This document shows, one piece after another, positions 34,458-43,777 of a DNA stretch of 64,000 nucleotides (the stretch's first letter is position 1; each line of letters begins with the position of its first letter). This DNA comes from Propionispira arboris. Lineage in GTDB: Bacteria; Bacillota; Negativicutes; Selenomonadales; Selenomonadaceae. The notes under the pieces are model-generated. The model saw nothing but the letters and a program-made list of their open reading frames with translations. It was not told the DNA's origin and ran no database searches. Where the stretch lies: positions 1 through 64,000 of the forward strand of contig NZ_FNZK01000009.1 in the NCBI RefSeq assembly GCF_900109225.1, given 5' to 3'. Made by a program: the position numbers and the translations under genes.

Positions 34458-34566
34458 TGTCGGAGAATGTGTTTAAACGATTATGAGGATAGAATATGTG
34501 GAGTGAATATCTGATGGAAGTATGACATAATAGGAGATAAGAAATTTTATTATAGGAGGGACTTTT

Positions 34567-34902
34567 ATGGCTGCTATTAAAAAGTGCGCGAAACGGTTAC
34601 GGATTTATATCGGTGAAACGGATCATTATGACCGCATTGTAAAAAAAGCCAAGGAGCTTGATATGGCAGGGGTTACGGTTTTTCGTGGGATCATGGGTTA
34701 TGGTGAAAACAATCGGCAAATTCGGTCGGCAAAGTTGGTGGAGCTATCCTGTGATTTGCCGATTGTGATTGAAATTATCGACAGTGAGGAATATATTGAT
34801 AAATTCATGCCGCATTTGGATACGCTTGTGCAAAAAGGTATGATTACGATTGATGATGTTAAAGTTTTAAAATATGGGAAGCAGCTTCCCGGGCATGAAT
34901 AA
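34567..34902 (+). CDS. DUF190-family protein of the fluoride response
   Basis: ATG 34567 follows ATAGGAGGG, 110 bases after the riboswitch terminator. The 111-residue cytosolic protein has 'RIYIGETDHYD' at 12, 'AGVTVFRGIMGYGENN' about 34-50 and 'LPIVIEIIDSEEYIDKFMP' about 65-85, the standard features of DUF190 (PII-like fold). Such genes often stand next to fluC. Its role with the channel, perhaps as a cytosolic regulator, is not established. The next gene starts within about a dozen bases. Confidence 0.88.
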   Translation: MAAIKKCAKRLRIYIGETDHYDRIVKKAKELDMAGVTVFRGIMGYGENNRQIRSAKLVELSCDLPIVIEIIDSEEYIDKFMPHLDTLVQKGMITIDDVKVLKYGKQLPGHE

Positions 34903-34913
34903 AGGTGGGGTCA

Positions 34914-35300
34914 GTGGTGTTTAGTATCGATCAAATTTTAATTGTTTTATTTGGCGGTGGCTGTGGTGCGGTGTCACGTTATGTTTTAACAACGTGGATT
35001 GCGAGTAAATATGGGGCGTATTTTCCGTTTGGTACATTATTTGTTAATGTAGCGGGGTGTTTTGTTATGGGCTTTTTTATGATGCTGACAACCGATCGTT
35101 TTACAGTGTCAACCAATCTGAGACTTTTGGTTACGGTTGGATTTTTGGGTGGGTTAACAACGTTTTCTTCTTTTGGCTATGAAACGATGCAGTTTTTACG
35201 CGAGGGTGATTTAGTGAACGCGTTTATGAATATGGGAGCTAATTTATTTATCGGGTTACTTGCTCTTTGGCTGGGAATCCTAACAGCAAAGTTAATATGA
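34914..35300 (+). CDS. fluC: fluoride channel FluC/CrcB
   Basis: The start is GTG 34914 or 34917 after AAAGGTGGGG; the GTG at 34905 overlaps that site. The ~128-residue protein has four membrane helices and the CrcB landmarks 'GGGCGAVSRYVL' near residue 12, 'FPFGTLFVNVAGCFVMGF' near 40 (the Asn of the G-T-L-x-V-N motif), and GFLGGLTTFSSFGYE near 75 with the T-T-F-S-S-F track that lines the pore. It forms a dual-topology dimer exporting fluoride. Confidence 0.92.
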   Translation: MVFSIDQILIVLFGGGCGAVSRYVLTTWIASKYGAYFPFGTLFVNVAGCFVMGFFMMLTTDRFTVSTNLRLLVTVGFLGGLTTFSSFGYETMQFLREGDLVNAFMNMGANLFIGLLALWLGILTAKLI

Positions 35301-35426
35301 AATTTTTTTCATAGACGAAGATACTTCTGCGAGTATTTTACAGCATAGTAAAAGTTTTGCCAAAAACTTTTTTCTGTGCTAGAGTAAGGATTAGTTGAGA
35401 AAAACCACGTCGTAGGAGCGAATGAT

Positions 35427-36116
35427 ATGAAGTTGGAGATTTCAGAAAAGAAAAAATATGAATCGATACGTGAATATGCTTTGCGAATCATGAATAAAAA
35501 CTTGTTGAATATGAATCTCGCCCCCGGCATGGCTTTGTCAGAGCAGGAAATAGCCAATGAACTGGAGATAAGCCGGACTCCTGTGCGGGAGGCGTTTATT
35601 CGCTTGGCTCATGATAATTTATTGGATATTTTGCCGCAAAAGGGTACTTATGTAGCAAAGATAGATTTGGGACAGGTTGCAGAATCTATTTTTTTGCGGG
35701 AAACGATGGAACATGCAATTATGCAAGTCGCCTGTAAAAATTTTTCGGAAAGTAGTCTGCAAAAATTGCAGTCTTGTTTGGATTTACAGGAACTTTGTGT
35801 GAAAAGAGATGACTTTCCACGTTTTTTTGAAATGGATGGAACGTTTCATGGGATCATCTTTGCTGCGTGTGATAAAACTCGGATTTGGCAAATGATTGAG
35901 CAGATGAGTTTGAACTATAATAGAGTTCGCATGCTGAATTTGGTGAATGGGTATTATGAAATGCCAAAGCTGTTTGGTCAGCATGAGGATATTTTTATGG
36001 CAATTGAGCAGTCCAATTGGGAAAAAGGCGAGAAAGTTATAGGCGAGCATATTAATAAAGTGTTAAAAGATACAGAAGATTTAAAAGAGAAATATCCATT
36101 ATATTTCAAAGACTAA
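35427..36116 (+). CDS. GntR-family regulator of the FadR (FCD) subgroup
   Basis: ATG 35427 follows GTAGGAGCG. Of 229 residues, the first ~75 form a winged helix: 'LSEQEIANELEISRTPVREAFIRL' then 'LDILPQKGTYVAKID'. The remainder is an all-helical FCD domain with the metal-binding type D…H…H pattern ('MDGTFHGIIF', 'QHEDIFMAIEQ', 'GEHINKVL'). Its ligand is probably a sugar acid. It stands before the uxuA operon on the same strand and likely represses it, as UxuR/ExuR-type regulators do. Confidence 0.85.
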   Translation: MKLEISEKKKYESIREYALRIMNKNLLNMNLAPGMALSEQEIANELEISRTPVREAFIRLAHDNLLDILPQKGTYVAKIDLGQVAESIFLRETMEHAIMQVACKNFSESSLQKLQSCLDLQELCVKRDDFPRFFEMDGTFHGIIFAACDKTRIWQMIEQMSLNYNRVRMLNLVNGYYEMPKLFGQHEDIFMAIEQSNWEKGEKVIGEHINKVLKDTEDLKEKYPLYFKD

Positions 36117-36157
36117 GAGATGTTATCCCTTGCAGAATATTTTATTTTGCCGGGGAT

Positions 36158-36283
36158 ATTTTTATATAAGAAATTACATCCAGTTTATCAGTCTGTCAGG
36201 AATGGGATATAGAGCATCGTTTGCTTCCTCCGTAACGCCACTCAACCCTATATCCCATTCCTGACGAGTGTCATATAAAAATA
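36158..36283. repeat. large inverted-repeat structure before uxuA
   Basis: Outer arms ATATTTTTATAT (36158-36170) and its complement (36271-36283) enclose inner arms of 17 perfect bases, 36195-36211 and 36249-36265, around a 37-base centre. There is no ORF. It may be a small transposable relic or a structured terminator of the GntR gene. Confidence 0.6.
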
Positions 36284-36412
36284 TTTAATGCAACTTATAT
36301 AGATAAAAGTCAGATTATTTATAAAACTTCAATATGTGGAGATAATAGAAGAAAATTAAAGATAATAAATGATAATTATAATAAAATGCATGAAAATAAA
36401 ATTGTTATTAAA

Positions 36413-36430
36413 ATACTAGTATGGTAGTAT
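36413..36430. promoter_or_regulatory. candidate operator before uxuA
   Basis: ATACTA and TAGTAT, separated by six bases, form a perfect inverted repeat 35 bases before the uxuA start. Size and symmetry fit a GntR-family site; the binding protein is inferred to be the regulator at 35427. Confidence 0.4.
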
Positions 36431-36464
36431 GTCTATAACAATTATAGAGCTGGAGGAATTTAAA

Positions 36465-37544
36465 ATGAAGATGACATTCCGTTGGTATGGGAAAGATGAA
36501 GATAAAATTACATTGCAGCAAATTCGGCAAATTCCAGGTATGGATGGTGTTGTTGGTGCATTATTTGATGTACCGGTAGGTGACGTTTGGCCGTTAGATA
36601 AAATTATGTGTCTTAAAAAAGAGATTGAAGATCATGGACTTGCTTTTGAAACGGTAGAAAGTGTTAATGTACATGAAGATATTAAACTTGGTTTACCAAG
36701 CCGGGATAAATATATTGAAAATTATATTGAATCTTTAAAAAATCTTAGCAAAGCCGGCGTTACGGTTGTTTGTTATAATTTTATGCCGGTTTTTGATTGG
36801 ACTCGTACGGAGCTTGCAAAACCGCTTTATGATGGGTCTACGGCATTAGCCTTTGACTATCACTTAATTGAGGGGAAAGATCCCCAGACGATGGTAAAAG
36901 AAATTCAGGCAAGCAGTAACGGGTTTTCTTTGCCTGGCTGGGAACCGGAACGTTTGAAAGAATTGACGCATTTATTTGAGCAATACAGCGATGTTGATGA
37001 AGAAAAACTATTTGAAAATCTTGGCTATTTTTTGAAAGCAGTTGTGCCGAAAGCCGAGCAATATGGGATTCAATTAGCAATCCATCCGGATGATCCACCT
37101 TGCAGCGTGTTTGGCTTACCGCGTATTGTGACAAGTGAGAAAAATTTAGCACGTATTGTGGACTTGGTAGACAGCCCAAGCAATGCACTAACAATTTGCA
37201 GTGGGTCACTCGGCGCAAATCGGGAAAATGATATTCCACAAATTATTCGGCATTTTGGGAAAATGAATCGTTTAGCTTTTGCACATATAAGAAATGTTCA
37301 AGTGCATGAACCATGGGTATTTAATGAAGTTGCCCATAAATCAAAATTTGGTTCGCTTGATGTATATGAAATGATGCGTGCCTTGTACGATGTTAATTTC
37401 ACTGGACCGGTTCGTCCGGATCATGGCAGAATGATTTGGGGAGAGGTTGGACGCCCGGGTTATGGACTTTTTGATCGAGCCCTTGGTGCGAACTATTTAT
37501 GCGGCTTGTGGGATGCCATTTGCCGGGAAAATAGCAGAAAATAG
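36465..37544 (+). CDS. uxuA: D-mannonate dehydratase
   Basis: ATG 36465 follows CTGGAGGA; the upstream ATG at 36429 lacks a site. The 359-residue TIM-barrel enzyme begins 'MKMTFRWYGKDEDKITL' as UxuA proteins do. It carries 'VCYNFMPVFDWTRT' near residue 105, 'LAIHPDDPPCSVFGLPRI' near 207 and 'HIRNV' near 270, which include metal-binding His/Cys residues. The enzyme removes water from D-mannonate to give 2-keto-3-deoxygluconate (EC 4.2.1.8), the last special step of D-glucuronate breakdown. It is followed by uxuB, 18 bases on. Confidence 0.93.
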   Translation: MKMTFRWYGKDEDKITLQQIRQIPGMDGVVGALFDVPVGDVWPLDKIMCLKKEIEDHGLAFETVESVNVHEDIKLGLPSRDKYIENYIESLKNLSKAGVTVVCYNFMPVFDWTRTELAKPLYDGSTALAFDYHLIEGKDPQTMVKEIQASSNGFSLPGWEPERLKELTHLFEQYSDVDEEKLFENLGYFLKAVVPKAEQYGIQLAIHPDDPPCSVFGLPRIVTSEKNLARIVDLVDSPSNALTICSGSLGANRENDIPQIIRHFGKMNRLAFAHIRNVQVHEPWVFNEVAHKSKFGSLDVYEMMRALYDVNFTGPVRPDHGRMIWGEVGRPGYGLFDRALGANYLCGLWDAICRENSRK

Positions 37545-37562
37545 TAGAAAGAAGGATATAAG

Positions 37563-39170
37563 ATGAAACTCAATGTGGAAAGTATGCAAGATGTATTTAC
37601 TTGGAAAAGTAAAGGAATAGCATTACCAGAGTTTGATCGCAGCAAAATGCTGCAGGAAACCGCAAAAAATCCAAGCTGGCTGCATTTTGGACCGGGAAAT
37701 ATATTTCGTGCTTTTATTGCTTCCTTGCAGCAGAATTTGTTAAATCAAGGGGCTGTGAACACGGGAATCATAGTAGCCGCAACGAATACTAGGGAAATCA
37801 TTGAAAAAATTTATCAGCCACATGATAATTTGAACTTATTGGTTACGTTGTATCCAGATCAAACCACTCGCAAAACTGTAATTGGCAGCATTGCAGAAAG
37901 CTTGACTTGCCGTACGGAAGAAAAAGCTGATTGGGAGCGGCTGCAAGAAATTTTGTGTAGACCATCGCTTCAGATTATGAGCTTTACGATTACCGAAAAA
38001 GGGTACAAGATCAAGGCGAAAGATGATACTTACTTACCTGATATTGCTGCAGATCTGCTAGCTGGACCCAAAGCACCGCAAAGCTTTTTAGCAAGGGTAG
38101 TTTCGTTACTCTATGAACGTTATATAGCAGGTGCTTGTCCGTTAACGCTTTTGAGTCTGGATAATTGTTCACAAAATGGTCTGGTCTTGAAAAAGGCAGT
38201 ACAAGAGATTGCCCAAAACTGGGAACAAACAGGTCTTGTCAAAGCTGGTTTCATGGAGTATTTAAGGCAACAAGTCGCTTATCCGTGCAGTATGATTGAT
38301 AAAATAACACCACGTCCGTCTGAAAAAATACAAAAAGAACTTTTGCAAGACGGATTTACGGATATGGAGTTTATTTCTAGCCAACGTGGTGGCTGTTATG
38401 CTCCTTTTGTCAATGCGGAAAAGACCGAATATTTGGTCGTAGAAGATACATTCCTTAATGGAAGGCCGCCTCTCGAAAAAGCTGGTGTGATTTTCACAAA
38501 CCGCCAGACGGTTGATTGTGTGGAAAAAATGAAGGTTTGTACATGTTTGAATCCACTGCATACAGCATTGGCGGTTTTTGGCTGTTTGTTAGGTTATACA
38601 TTAATTGCCGATGAAATGAAAAATCCGTTGCTCTATAAGCTTGTTGAAAATATTGGTTATCAAGAAGGTATGAAAGTTGTCGCCGATCCAGGGGTATTAA
38701 ATCCACAAGATTTTCTACGGGAATGTTTGACAGAACGTTTTCCAAACCCCGCAATACCGGATACACCACAGCGCATAGCTTGTGATACTTCACAAAAACT
38801 TGGCATTCGATTTGGTGAAACGATTAAAGCGTACCAAAAATCACCAGATTTAGATGTGAAAAACCTTACGTACATTCCCTTGACGATTGCGGGCTGGTGT
38901 CGTTATTTGCTGGGTCTTGACGATTCTGGCAATTCATTTACGGTGAGTCCCGATCCATTATTGGAAGAGTTACAGGGGCATTTGGCCGATGTACATTTTG
39001 GTACAAACATGGATGTTCATGCTGCTTTAAAAACGATTCTCAGCGATCCAACTATTTTTGGCTTGGATTTATATAAAATTGGGCTAGGAGATCGGATTGA
39101 AGTCTATTTTAAAGAAATGATTACTGGACCGGAAGCTGTTCAGAAAACTTTGCGGAAATATTTGGGCTGA
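37563..39170 (+). CDS. uxuB: D-mannonate oxidoreductase / fructuronate reductase
   Basis: ATG 37563 follows GAAGGATATAAG. The 535-residue protein belongs to the mannitol-dehydrogenase family: 'LHFGPGNIFRAFIA' near residue 40 is the nucleotide-binding opening, 'SFTITEKGYKI' about 140 and 'LLSLDNCSQNG' about 200 follow, and 'PCSMIDKITPRPS' near 241 is the conserved substrate-site motif with K. It would reduce D-fructuronate to D-mannonate with NADH, feeding UxuA. It is somewhat longer than E. coli UxuB (about 486 residues). Confidence 0.9.
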   Translation: MKLNVESMQDVFTWKSKGIALPEFDRSKMLQETAKNPSWLHFGPGNIFRAFIASLQQNLLNQGAVNTGIIVAATNTREIIEKIYQPHDNLNLLVTLYPDQTTRKTVIGSIAESLTCRTEEKADWERLQEILCRPSLQIMSFTITEKGYKIKAKDDTYLPDIAADLLAGPKAPQSFLARVVSLLYERYIAGACPLTLLSLDNCSQNGLVLKKAVQEIAQNWEQTGLVKAGFMEYLRQQVAYPCSMIDKITPRPSEKIQKELLQDGFTDMEFISSQRGGCYAPFVNAEKTEYLVVEDTFLNGRPPLEKAGVIFTNRQTVDCVEKMKVCTCLNPLHTALAVFGCLLGYTLIADEMKNPLLYKLVENIGYQEGMKVVADPGVLNPQDFLRECLTERFPNPAIPDTPQRIACDTSQKLGIRFGETIKAYQKSPDLDVKNLTYIPLTIAGWCRYLLGLDDSGNSFTVSPDPLLEELQGHLADVHFGTNMDVHAALKTILSDPTIFGLDLYKIGLGDRIEVYFKEMITGPEAVQKTLRKYLG

Positions 39171-39300
39171 AATGTGAGATTTGAAAGGGGGCTGTGAAAG
39201 TTCCCTTTCAGTTCTTACCATTTAAAATTATCCTGAAATAATTATCAGAATATATAAAAAATACAAGCGACTTTCAATTTAGAATATAGGAGGAATTCAT

Positions 39301-41091
39301 ATGACTGCGAAAAACAGAAAAATTACAATTCCGATTGGCATTGGCTATGGATTAACTGATTTAATGGGTGGCGGTGCATTTACCATTATCGGAGCGTGGA
39401 TGCTTTTCTTTTATACAACCTATGCAGGCTTAACACCAGTTCAGGCTGCTTCCATAGTCGGAATTGCTCGGATCGTTGATGCGGTTGTCAGTCTGGCGAT
39501 TGGCAGTATATCCGATAATTTTTTCAAGAATAGTCTTGGAAAACGGTTCGGACGCCGCCGCTTTTTCTTACTAATTGGGTCACCCCTCATGTTGGTGTAT
39601 GCTTTGCTTTGGCTTACCGGCATGAGTTATTGGTATTATCTAACCTGTTATTTAGCTTTTGAAATTATTGCAGCGATGGTATTGATACCTTGGGAAACTT
39701 TACCATCAGAAATGACAACCGATTTTAACTCTCGAACCAAGCTGTCGACCTGTCGTATGTTTATATCCTCTACGGGTGTTTTTTTAGCTACGTTTATTCC
39801 ATCCATCTTAATTCGTTATTTTGGTGAAAATAATGCGTATGCTTATACGTTAAATGGTACGATTTTTGCGGTATTGTTTGCGATCTGCCTCTTTATTAGC
39901 TATAAAGTGACTTGGGAAAGAGATCTTACCGCGAAAATGAAAGAAGAACTTCTTCAAGCTGAAGTGCCACAAAGTTTTGCACAAAGATGTGCCAGTATTG
40001 TCTATATTGCCCAAGAATATTGGTCTACTTTAAAGGTTAAAGCTTTTCGTCAACATTTATTGATCTATATTTGTTCTTTTACGGGAAAAGATGTTTTTAA
40101 TACAATCTTTATTTTCTTTGCTGTATTTTGTCTGGATCTTCCATCAGCAAATGCCGCAGATATACTTTCACTTAGTCTTATTGGAATACCGACAACAATT
40201 GCGGGTGGTTTCTTAATGATTAAATTTGGCCCGCGCAATTTGTTTAAAATTTCGTATATAACAATGATTGCCTGTTTGTTTGGCTTTTTTGCCGTATATC
40301 TTTATGATCCGGCTTCAAAATTAGCTATTTTATATGCACTTGGTTTTTTCTATCAAATTGGTCGTCAGCTTCTCGAATTTACACCCTGGAATGTTTTTCC
40401 TTTTATTCCGGATGTAGATGAAATTATATCACAGAAAAGAAGAGAAGGTTTGTTTGCGGCGGTAATGACTTTTTCGAGAAAAACTACAGTAGCAATTGCT
40501 ACCATTATTGTAGGTTTTGTTATGCAAGAAGGTGGCTTTGTTAAAGGGCAGTTAGTCCAATCACCAGAAGCGATTCATACGATTGCGAATACATTATTGA
40601 TTGGAACAGCTGGTTTGATTGGTATTGCATTGTATTTTGCCTGGCACTTTAAGCTGAATAAACAAACCCATGCGGTGTTGATTCAAGAAATTGATCGTTT
40701 AAAAGCTGGGGGAAGTAAAGCGGATGTCAGTATTGAAGCAAGGGCGGTTACAGAAGAGTTAACAGGGTATAAATATGAAGAGCTTTGGAGTCAGCCAAAT
40801 GAAGTAGAAAATCCAAAAGGAGTGGAAGCGGATCAATTGGTTTTGGCAAATGCAATTTTGAAAAATGTTGGTGGTGCCTATAATATTGATTATTATACAT
40901 ATTGCGCTACCCGTCTAAGAATTACATTATCCGATAATACAGCGGCAAATTGCGAAGTTTTAAAGAATTTAGATGGTGTTAAAGATGCTGTTATCGTTGG
41001 TGAACAGCTCCAGGTAGCTTTGGAGAAAAAAGTAAATCGTGCTTATAATGCTTTACAAAGCGTAATTGGCATAAAAAATAAAAAGAAATAA
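39301..41091 (+). CDS. GPH-family glycoside/hexuronide symporter with a C-terminal PTS EIIB-like domain
   Basis: ATG 39301 follows ATAGGAGGAATTC. Residues 1-455 have twelve helices and features of the glycoside-pentoside-hexuronide family ('GYGLTDLMGGGAF', 'ARIVDAVVSLAIGSISDN', 'GKRFGRRRFFLLIGSPLM'). From about 505 to 590 a separate domain resembles the glucose-family EIIB: 'ILKNVGGAYNIDYYTYCATRLRI' in pieces, with the phospho-accepting-type Cys at residue 535 and 'LKNLDGVKDAVIVGEQLQVAL'. Known GPH regulators such as LacS carry an EIIA-like tail instead, so EIIB is unusual. Import of glucuronides or alpha-glycosides for the neighbouring enzymes is inferred. Confidence 0.82.
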   Translation: MTAKNRKITIPIGIGYGLTDLMGGGAFTIIGAWMLFFYTTYAGLTPVQAASIVGIARIVDAVVSLAIGSISDNFFKNSLGKRFGRRRFFLLIGSPLMLVYALLWLTGMSYWYYLTCYLAFEIIAAMVLIPWETLPSEMTTDFNSRTKLSTCRMFISSTGVFLATFIPSILIRYFGENNAYAYTLNGTIFAVLFAICLFISYKVTWERDLTAKMKEELLQAEVPQSFAQRCASIVYIAQEYWSTLKVKAFRQHLLIYICSFTGKDVFNTIFIFFAVFCLDLPSANAADILSLSLIGIPTTIAGGFLMIKFGPRNLFKISYITMIACLFGFFAVYLYDPASKLAILYALGFFYQIGRQLLEFTPWNVFPFIPDVDEIISQKRREGLFAAVMTFSRKTTVAIATIIVGFVMQEGGFVKGQLVQSPEAIHTIANTLLIGTAGLIGIALYFAWHFKLNKQTHAVLIQEIDRLKAGGSKADVSIEARAVTEELTGYKYEELWSQPNEVENPKGVEADQLVLANAILKNVGGAYNIDYYTYCATRLRITLSDNTAANCEVLKNLDGVKDAVIVGEQLQVALEKKVNRAYNALQSVIGIKNKKK

Positions 41092-41109
41092 TTGTCGGGG
41101 AGTATTGCA

Positions 41110-41145
41110 TTTGAAGCGGTTATGAAACCGCTTCAAACTTATTTT
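41110..41145 (+). terminator. hairpin after the symporter gene
   Basis: TTTGAAGCGGTT and AACCGCTTCAAA flank a four-base loop, followed by CTTATTTTAT. Partial read-through into the GH31 genes is possible. Confidence 0.65.
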
Positions 41146-41185
41146 ATACGTTTATGAATTTTGATGTTAAAGGAGTGCTGCTGCT

Positions 41186-43696
41186 TTGATTTGTGCAACA
41201 AAAGTTACAAACAGCAAAAAAATCGAAAATGGTTATTTGATAGAAACGGATGGACCCTTTATAAAGCTTATTTTTTTAACGAAAGATATTATTAGAATAA
41301 GGACATCATTTGATAAAAAATTTATTGAAGAATCTTATGTACTAACTTTAACCGCCTGGGAAGATCGATTTGATAACTTTCTAGGTAAGGAAAGAAAACG
41401 AATCAAAGCGCTTGATGTTTCGTATACGGAAGATAAACAAAAAATGATCTTTAAAACGAGCAGTTTAATACTCGAGCTCTATAAAGAACCATTTGGTTTC
41501 AAATTATATGATCATAATAAAGTGTTGTTGTATTCCGATTTGATAGGCAGATCTTTTGTCAAAGATCAGTTAGGCAGAAGATATCATTATAATGCGATTG
41601 ATTTAGATAAAGATCATTTTTATGGGTTTGGTGAAAAAACAGGAAACTTAGACAAAAAAGGACAACGGATGATGATGAGCCCTAAAGATGCGATTGGACA
41701 TGATCCCGAAAATGGCGATCCTTTGTACAAACATATTCCGTTTTATATTCGCATCAATGAAACCAGCAAAAAGGCAGTGGGTCTGTTTTACAATAACTCA
41801 TATGATGCCGTTTTTGATATGGGCCGTGAAATTAGTGGTTATTGGCCACGCTATAGTTATTATATGACCGATGGTGGTGATATTGATTTATTTTTAATTC
41901 ATGGACCAAAAGTTAAAGATGTAGTGACGAAATATACAGATTTAACAGGTAAGCAGGCGTTTCCACCTAAGCAGTCATTAGGGTATACGGCTTCGACAAT
42001 GTATTATGCTGAGCTCAAAGAAAACTGTGATCAAGAAATTTACAATGTGATTGATAAACATAGCAAAGAGGACATACCAATTGATAATTTTTGGCTGGCA
42101 TCCGGATATTCGTCTGGTGAAGAAGATAATTTACGTTATACCTTTAACTGGAATCATAAAAAATTTCCTAGCGTAAATGAATTTTTTCGCAGTATGAATG
42201 ATAAGGGAATTAATGTTATACCAAACTTAAAACCGGGTGTACTAAAAAATCATCCTTATGCTAAATATTATGCAGAACAATCGGCTTTTATTAAAGATGC
42301 AGACAATAAAGAAGCCTGCTTGGGAAACTGGTGGGGTGGACTTGGGAAATTTATTGATTTTAGCAAACCAAGCGGTAGAAATGCATGGAAGAAATTGCTA
42401 AAGGAAAACATTTTGACAAAGGGAACCAGTACCGTATGGAACGATAATTGTGAATATGATGGGATTACGAATAAAGAAGCTATTTGTGATTTTGATGGCG
42501 GCTTAGGGACTATGGCACAGTTGAAAAGTCTGCAGAGTAATTTAATGGCACATGCTGGGAGAGAGGCAATTGCCGAAGTTTATCCAGAGGCTCGTCCTTA
42601 TATCATTAGCCGAGCCGGGTTTGCCGGGATTCAAAGATATGCACAAACTTGGGCCGGCGATAATTTGACAGATTGGCGTACGCCTAAGTTTAATATCAAT
42701 ACAATTATTGGTATGGGTCTGTCTGGTGTAGCGAATAATGGTTGTGATATTGGCGGCTTTGCGGGAAAAGCACCTGAGGCTGAACTATTATTACGCTGGA
42801 TTCAAAACGGCATTTTTCAACCTAGGTTTGTTATAAATTCGGCAAATAATGATAATACAGTGACGGAACCATGGATGTATGCTGAAAATATTGAATTCGT
42901 CAGAGCAGCCTACAAATTAAGATATAAATTATTGCCATATATGTACTCCTTAATGTATGAAGCTTGCAGTGAAGGTACACCGATTATTAGACCGTTGTTT
43001 TTAGAATTTCAAGACGATACAAGATGTTTGACGGATGATAACTTTACGTTTATGTTTGGATCAAGCATATTAGTAGCGAATGTTTTTGATAAGGGGGCAG
43101 TATCTAGGAAATTATACTTGCCGGCCGGATCAGATTGGTATTACTGGGAAACAATGGAGAAATTTGATGGTGGACAAGAGATTGAAATACCGATATCTTT
43201 AGCATCAATTCCAATGTTTTTTCGAGATACTGCTATTGTGCCAATGACCGAGGACATATCAAATATCAGTAAAGATCAAGTTGAAAAATTAGAATTGGTT
43301 ATTGCGACGGATAGGAACAGCAAATTTACATTTTATGAAGATGATGGAAAAACGAATGAATATTTAAATGGTACATATTTAAAAACTATGATTACGGTAA
43401 AAAATAAAATAAGATCAGAAATTATTTTTCATAAAGAGGGTAAATTTGTTTCAAGTATTGAAAGCATATTTTTAAAGGTAATTCATAAAGAAAAAGGGGC
43501 TTATTGGGTTACTGTTAATGAGAAGCAGCTAAAACAGTATTTACATGTTGATACCTTCGCCAAAGCAGTTGAAGGGTGGTATTATAATCCTTCAAGGGGA
43601 GTTGTATGCATAAAATATAAAAATATTCCAATTGATTACAAAGTCGTGGTCAGTTTTGAAAAATTCGATTTAATTGGCATGGACGATGAATTGTAA
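41186..43696 (+). CDS. glycoside hydrolase family 31 enzyme, copy 1
   Basis: TTG 41186 is ten bases after AAAGGAG. The 836-residue protein has an N-terminal beta-sandwich with 'FYGFGEKTGNLDKKG' near residue 148, a TIM barrel and C-terminal beta domains. The catalytic nucleophile is Asp420 in 'TSTVWNDNCEYDG' and the acid/base Asp492 in 'QTWAGDNLTDWR'; 'NIDGCDIGGFAG'-like N-G-C-D-I-G-G follows. The family cleaves alpha-glycosidic bonds (alpha-glucosidase, alpha-xylosidase and others); substrate specificity cannot be read. No signal peptide, so it acts in the cytosol on imported oligosaccharides. A paralogue follows 81 bases on. Confidence 0.9.
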   Translation: MICATKVTNSKKIENGYLIETDGPFIKLIFLTKDIIRIRTSFDKKFIEESYVLTLTAWEDRFDNFLGKERKRIKALDVSYTEDKQKMIFKTSSLILELYKEPFGFKLYDHNKVLLYSDLIGRSFVKDQLGRRYHYNAIDLDKDHFYGFGEKTGNLDKKGQRMMMSPKDAIGHDPENGDPLYKHIPFYIRINETSKKAVGLFYNNSYDAVFDMGREISGYWPRYSYYMTDGGDIDLFLIHGPKVKDVVTKYTDLTGKQAFPPKQSLGYTASTMYYAELKENCDQEIYNVIDKHSKEDIPIDNFWLASGYSSGEEDNLRYTFNWNHKKFPSVNEFFRSMNDKGINVIPNLKPGVLKNHPYAKYYAEQSAFIKDADNKEACLGNWWGGLGKFIDFSKPSGRNAWKKLLKENILTKGTSTVWNDNCEYDGITNKEAICDFDGGLGTMAQLKSLQSNLMAHAGREAIAEVYPEARPYIISRAGFAGIQRYAQTWAGDNLTDWRTPKFNINTIIGMGLSGVANNGCDIGGFAGKAPEAELLLRWIQNGIFQPRFVINSANNDNTVTEPWMYAENIEFVRAAYKLRYKLLPYMYSLMYEACSEGTPIIRPLFLEFQDDTRCLTDDNFTFMFGSSILVANVFDKGAVSRKLYLPAGSDWYYWETMEKFDGGQEIEIPISLASIPMFFRDTAIVPMTEDISNISKDQVEKLELVIATDRNSKFTFYEDDGKTNEYLNGTYLKTMITVKNKIRSEIIFHKEGKFVSSIESIFLKVIHKEKGAYWVTVNEKQLKQYLHVDTFAKAVEGWYYNPSRGVVCIKYKNIPIDYKVVVSFEKFDLIGMDDEL

Positions 43697-43777
43697 ATAT
43701 ATGATATTGCATGAATTAAAAATTGCGACAGCTAGGGGTATTATAAAAAATAAAGATTATCGAGGGAGGCCTTGCTT

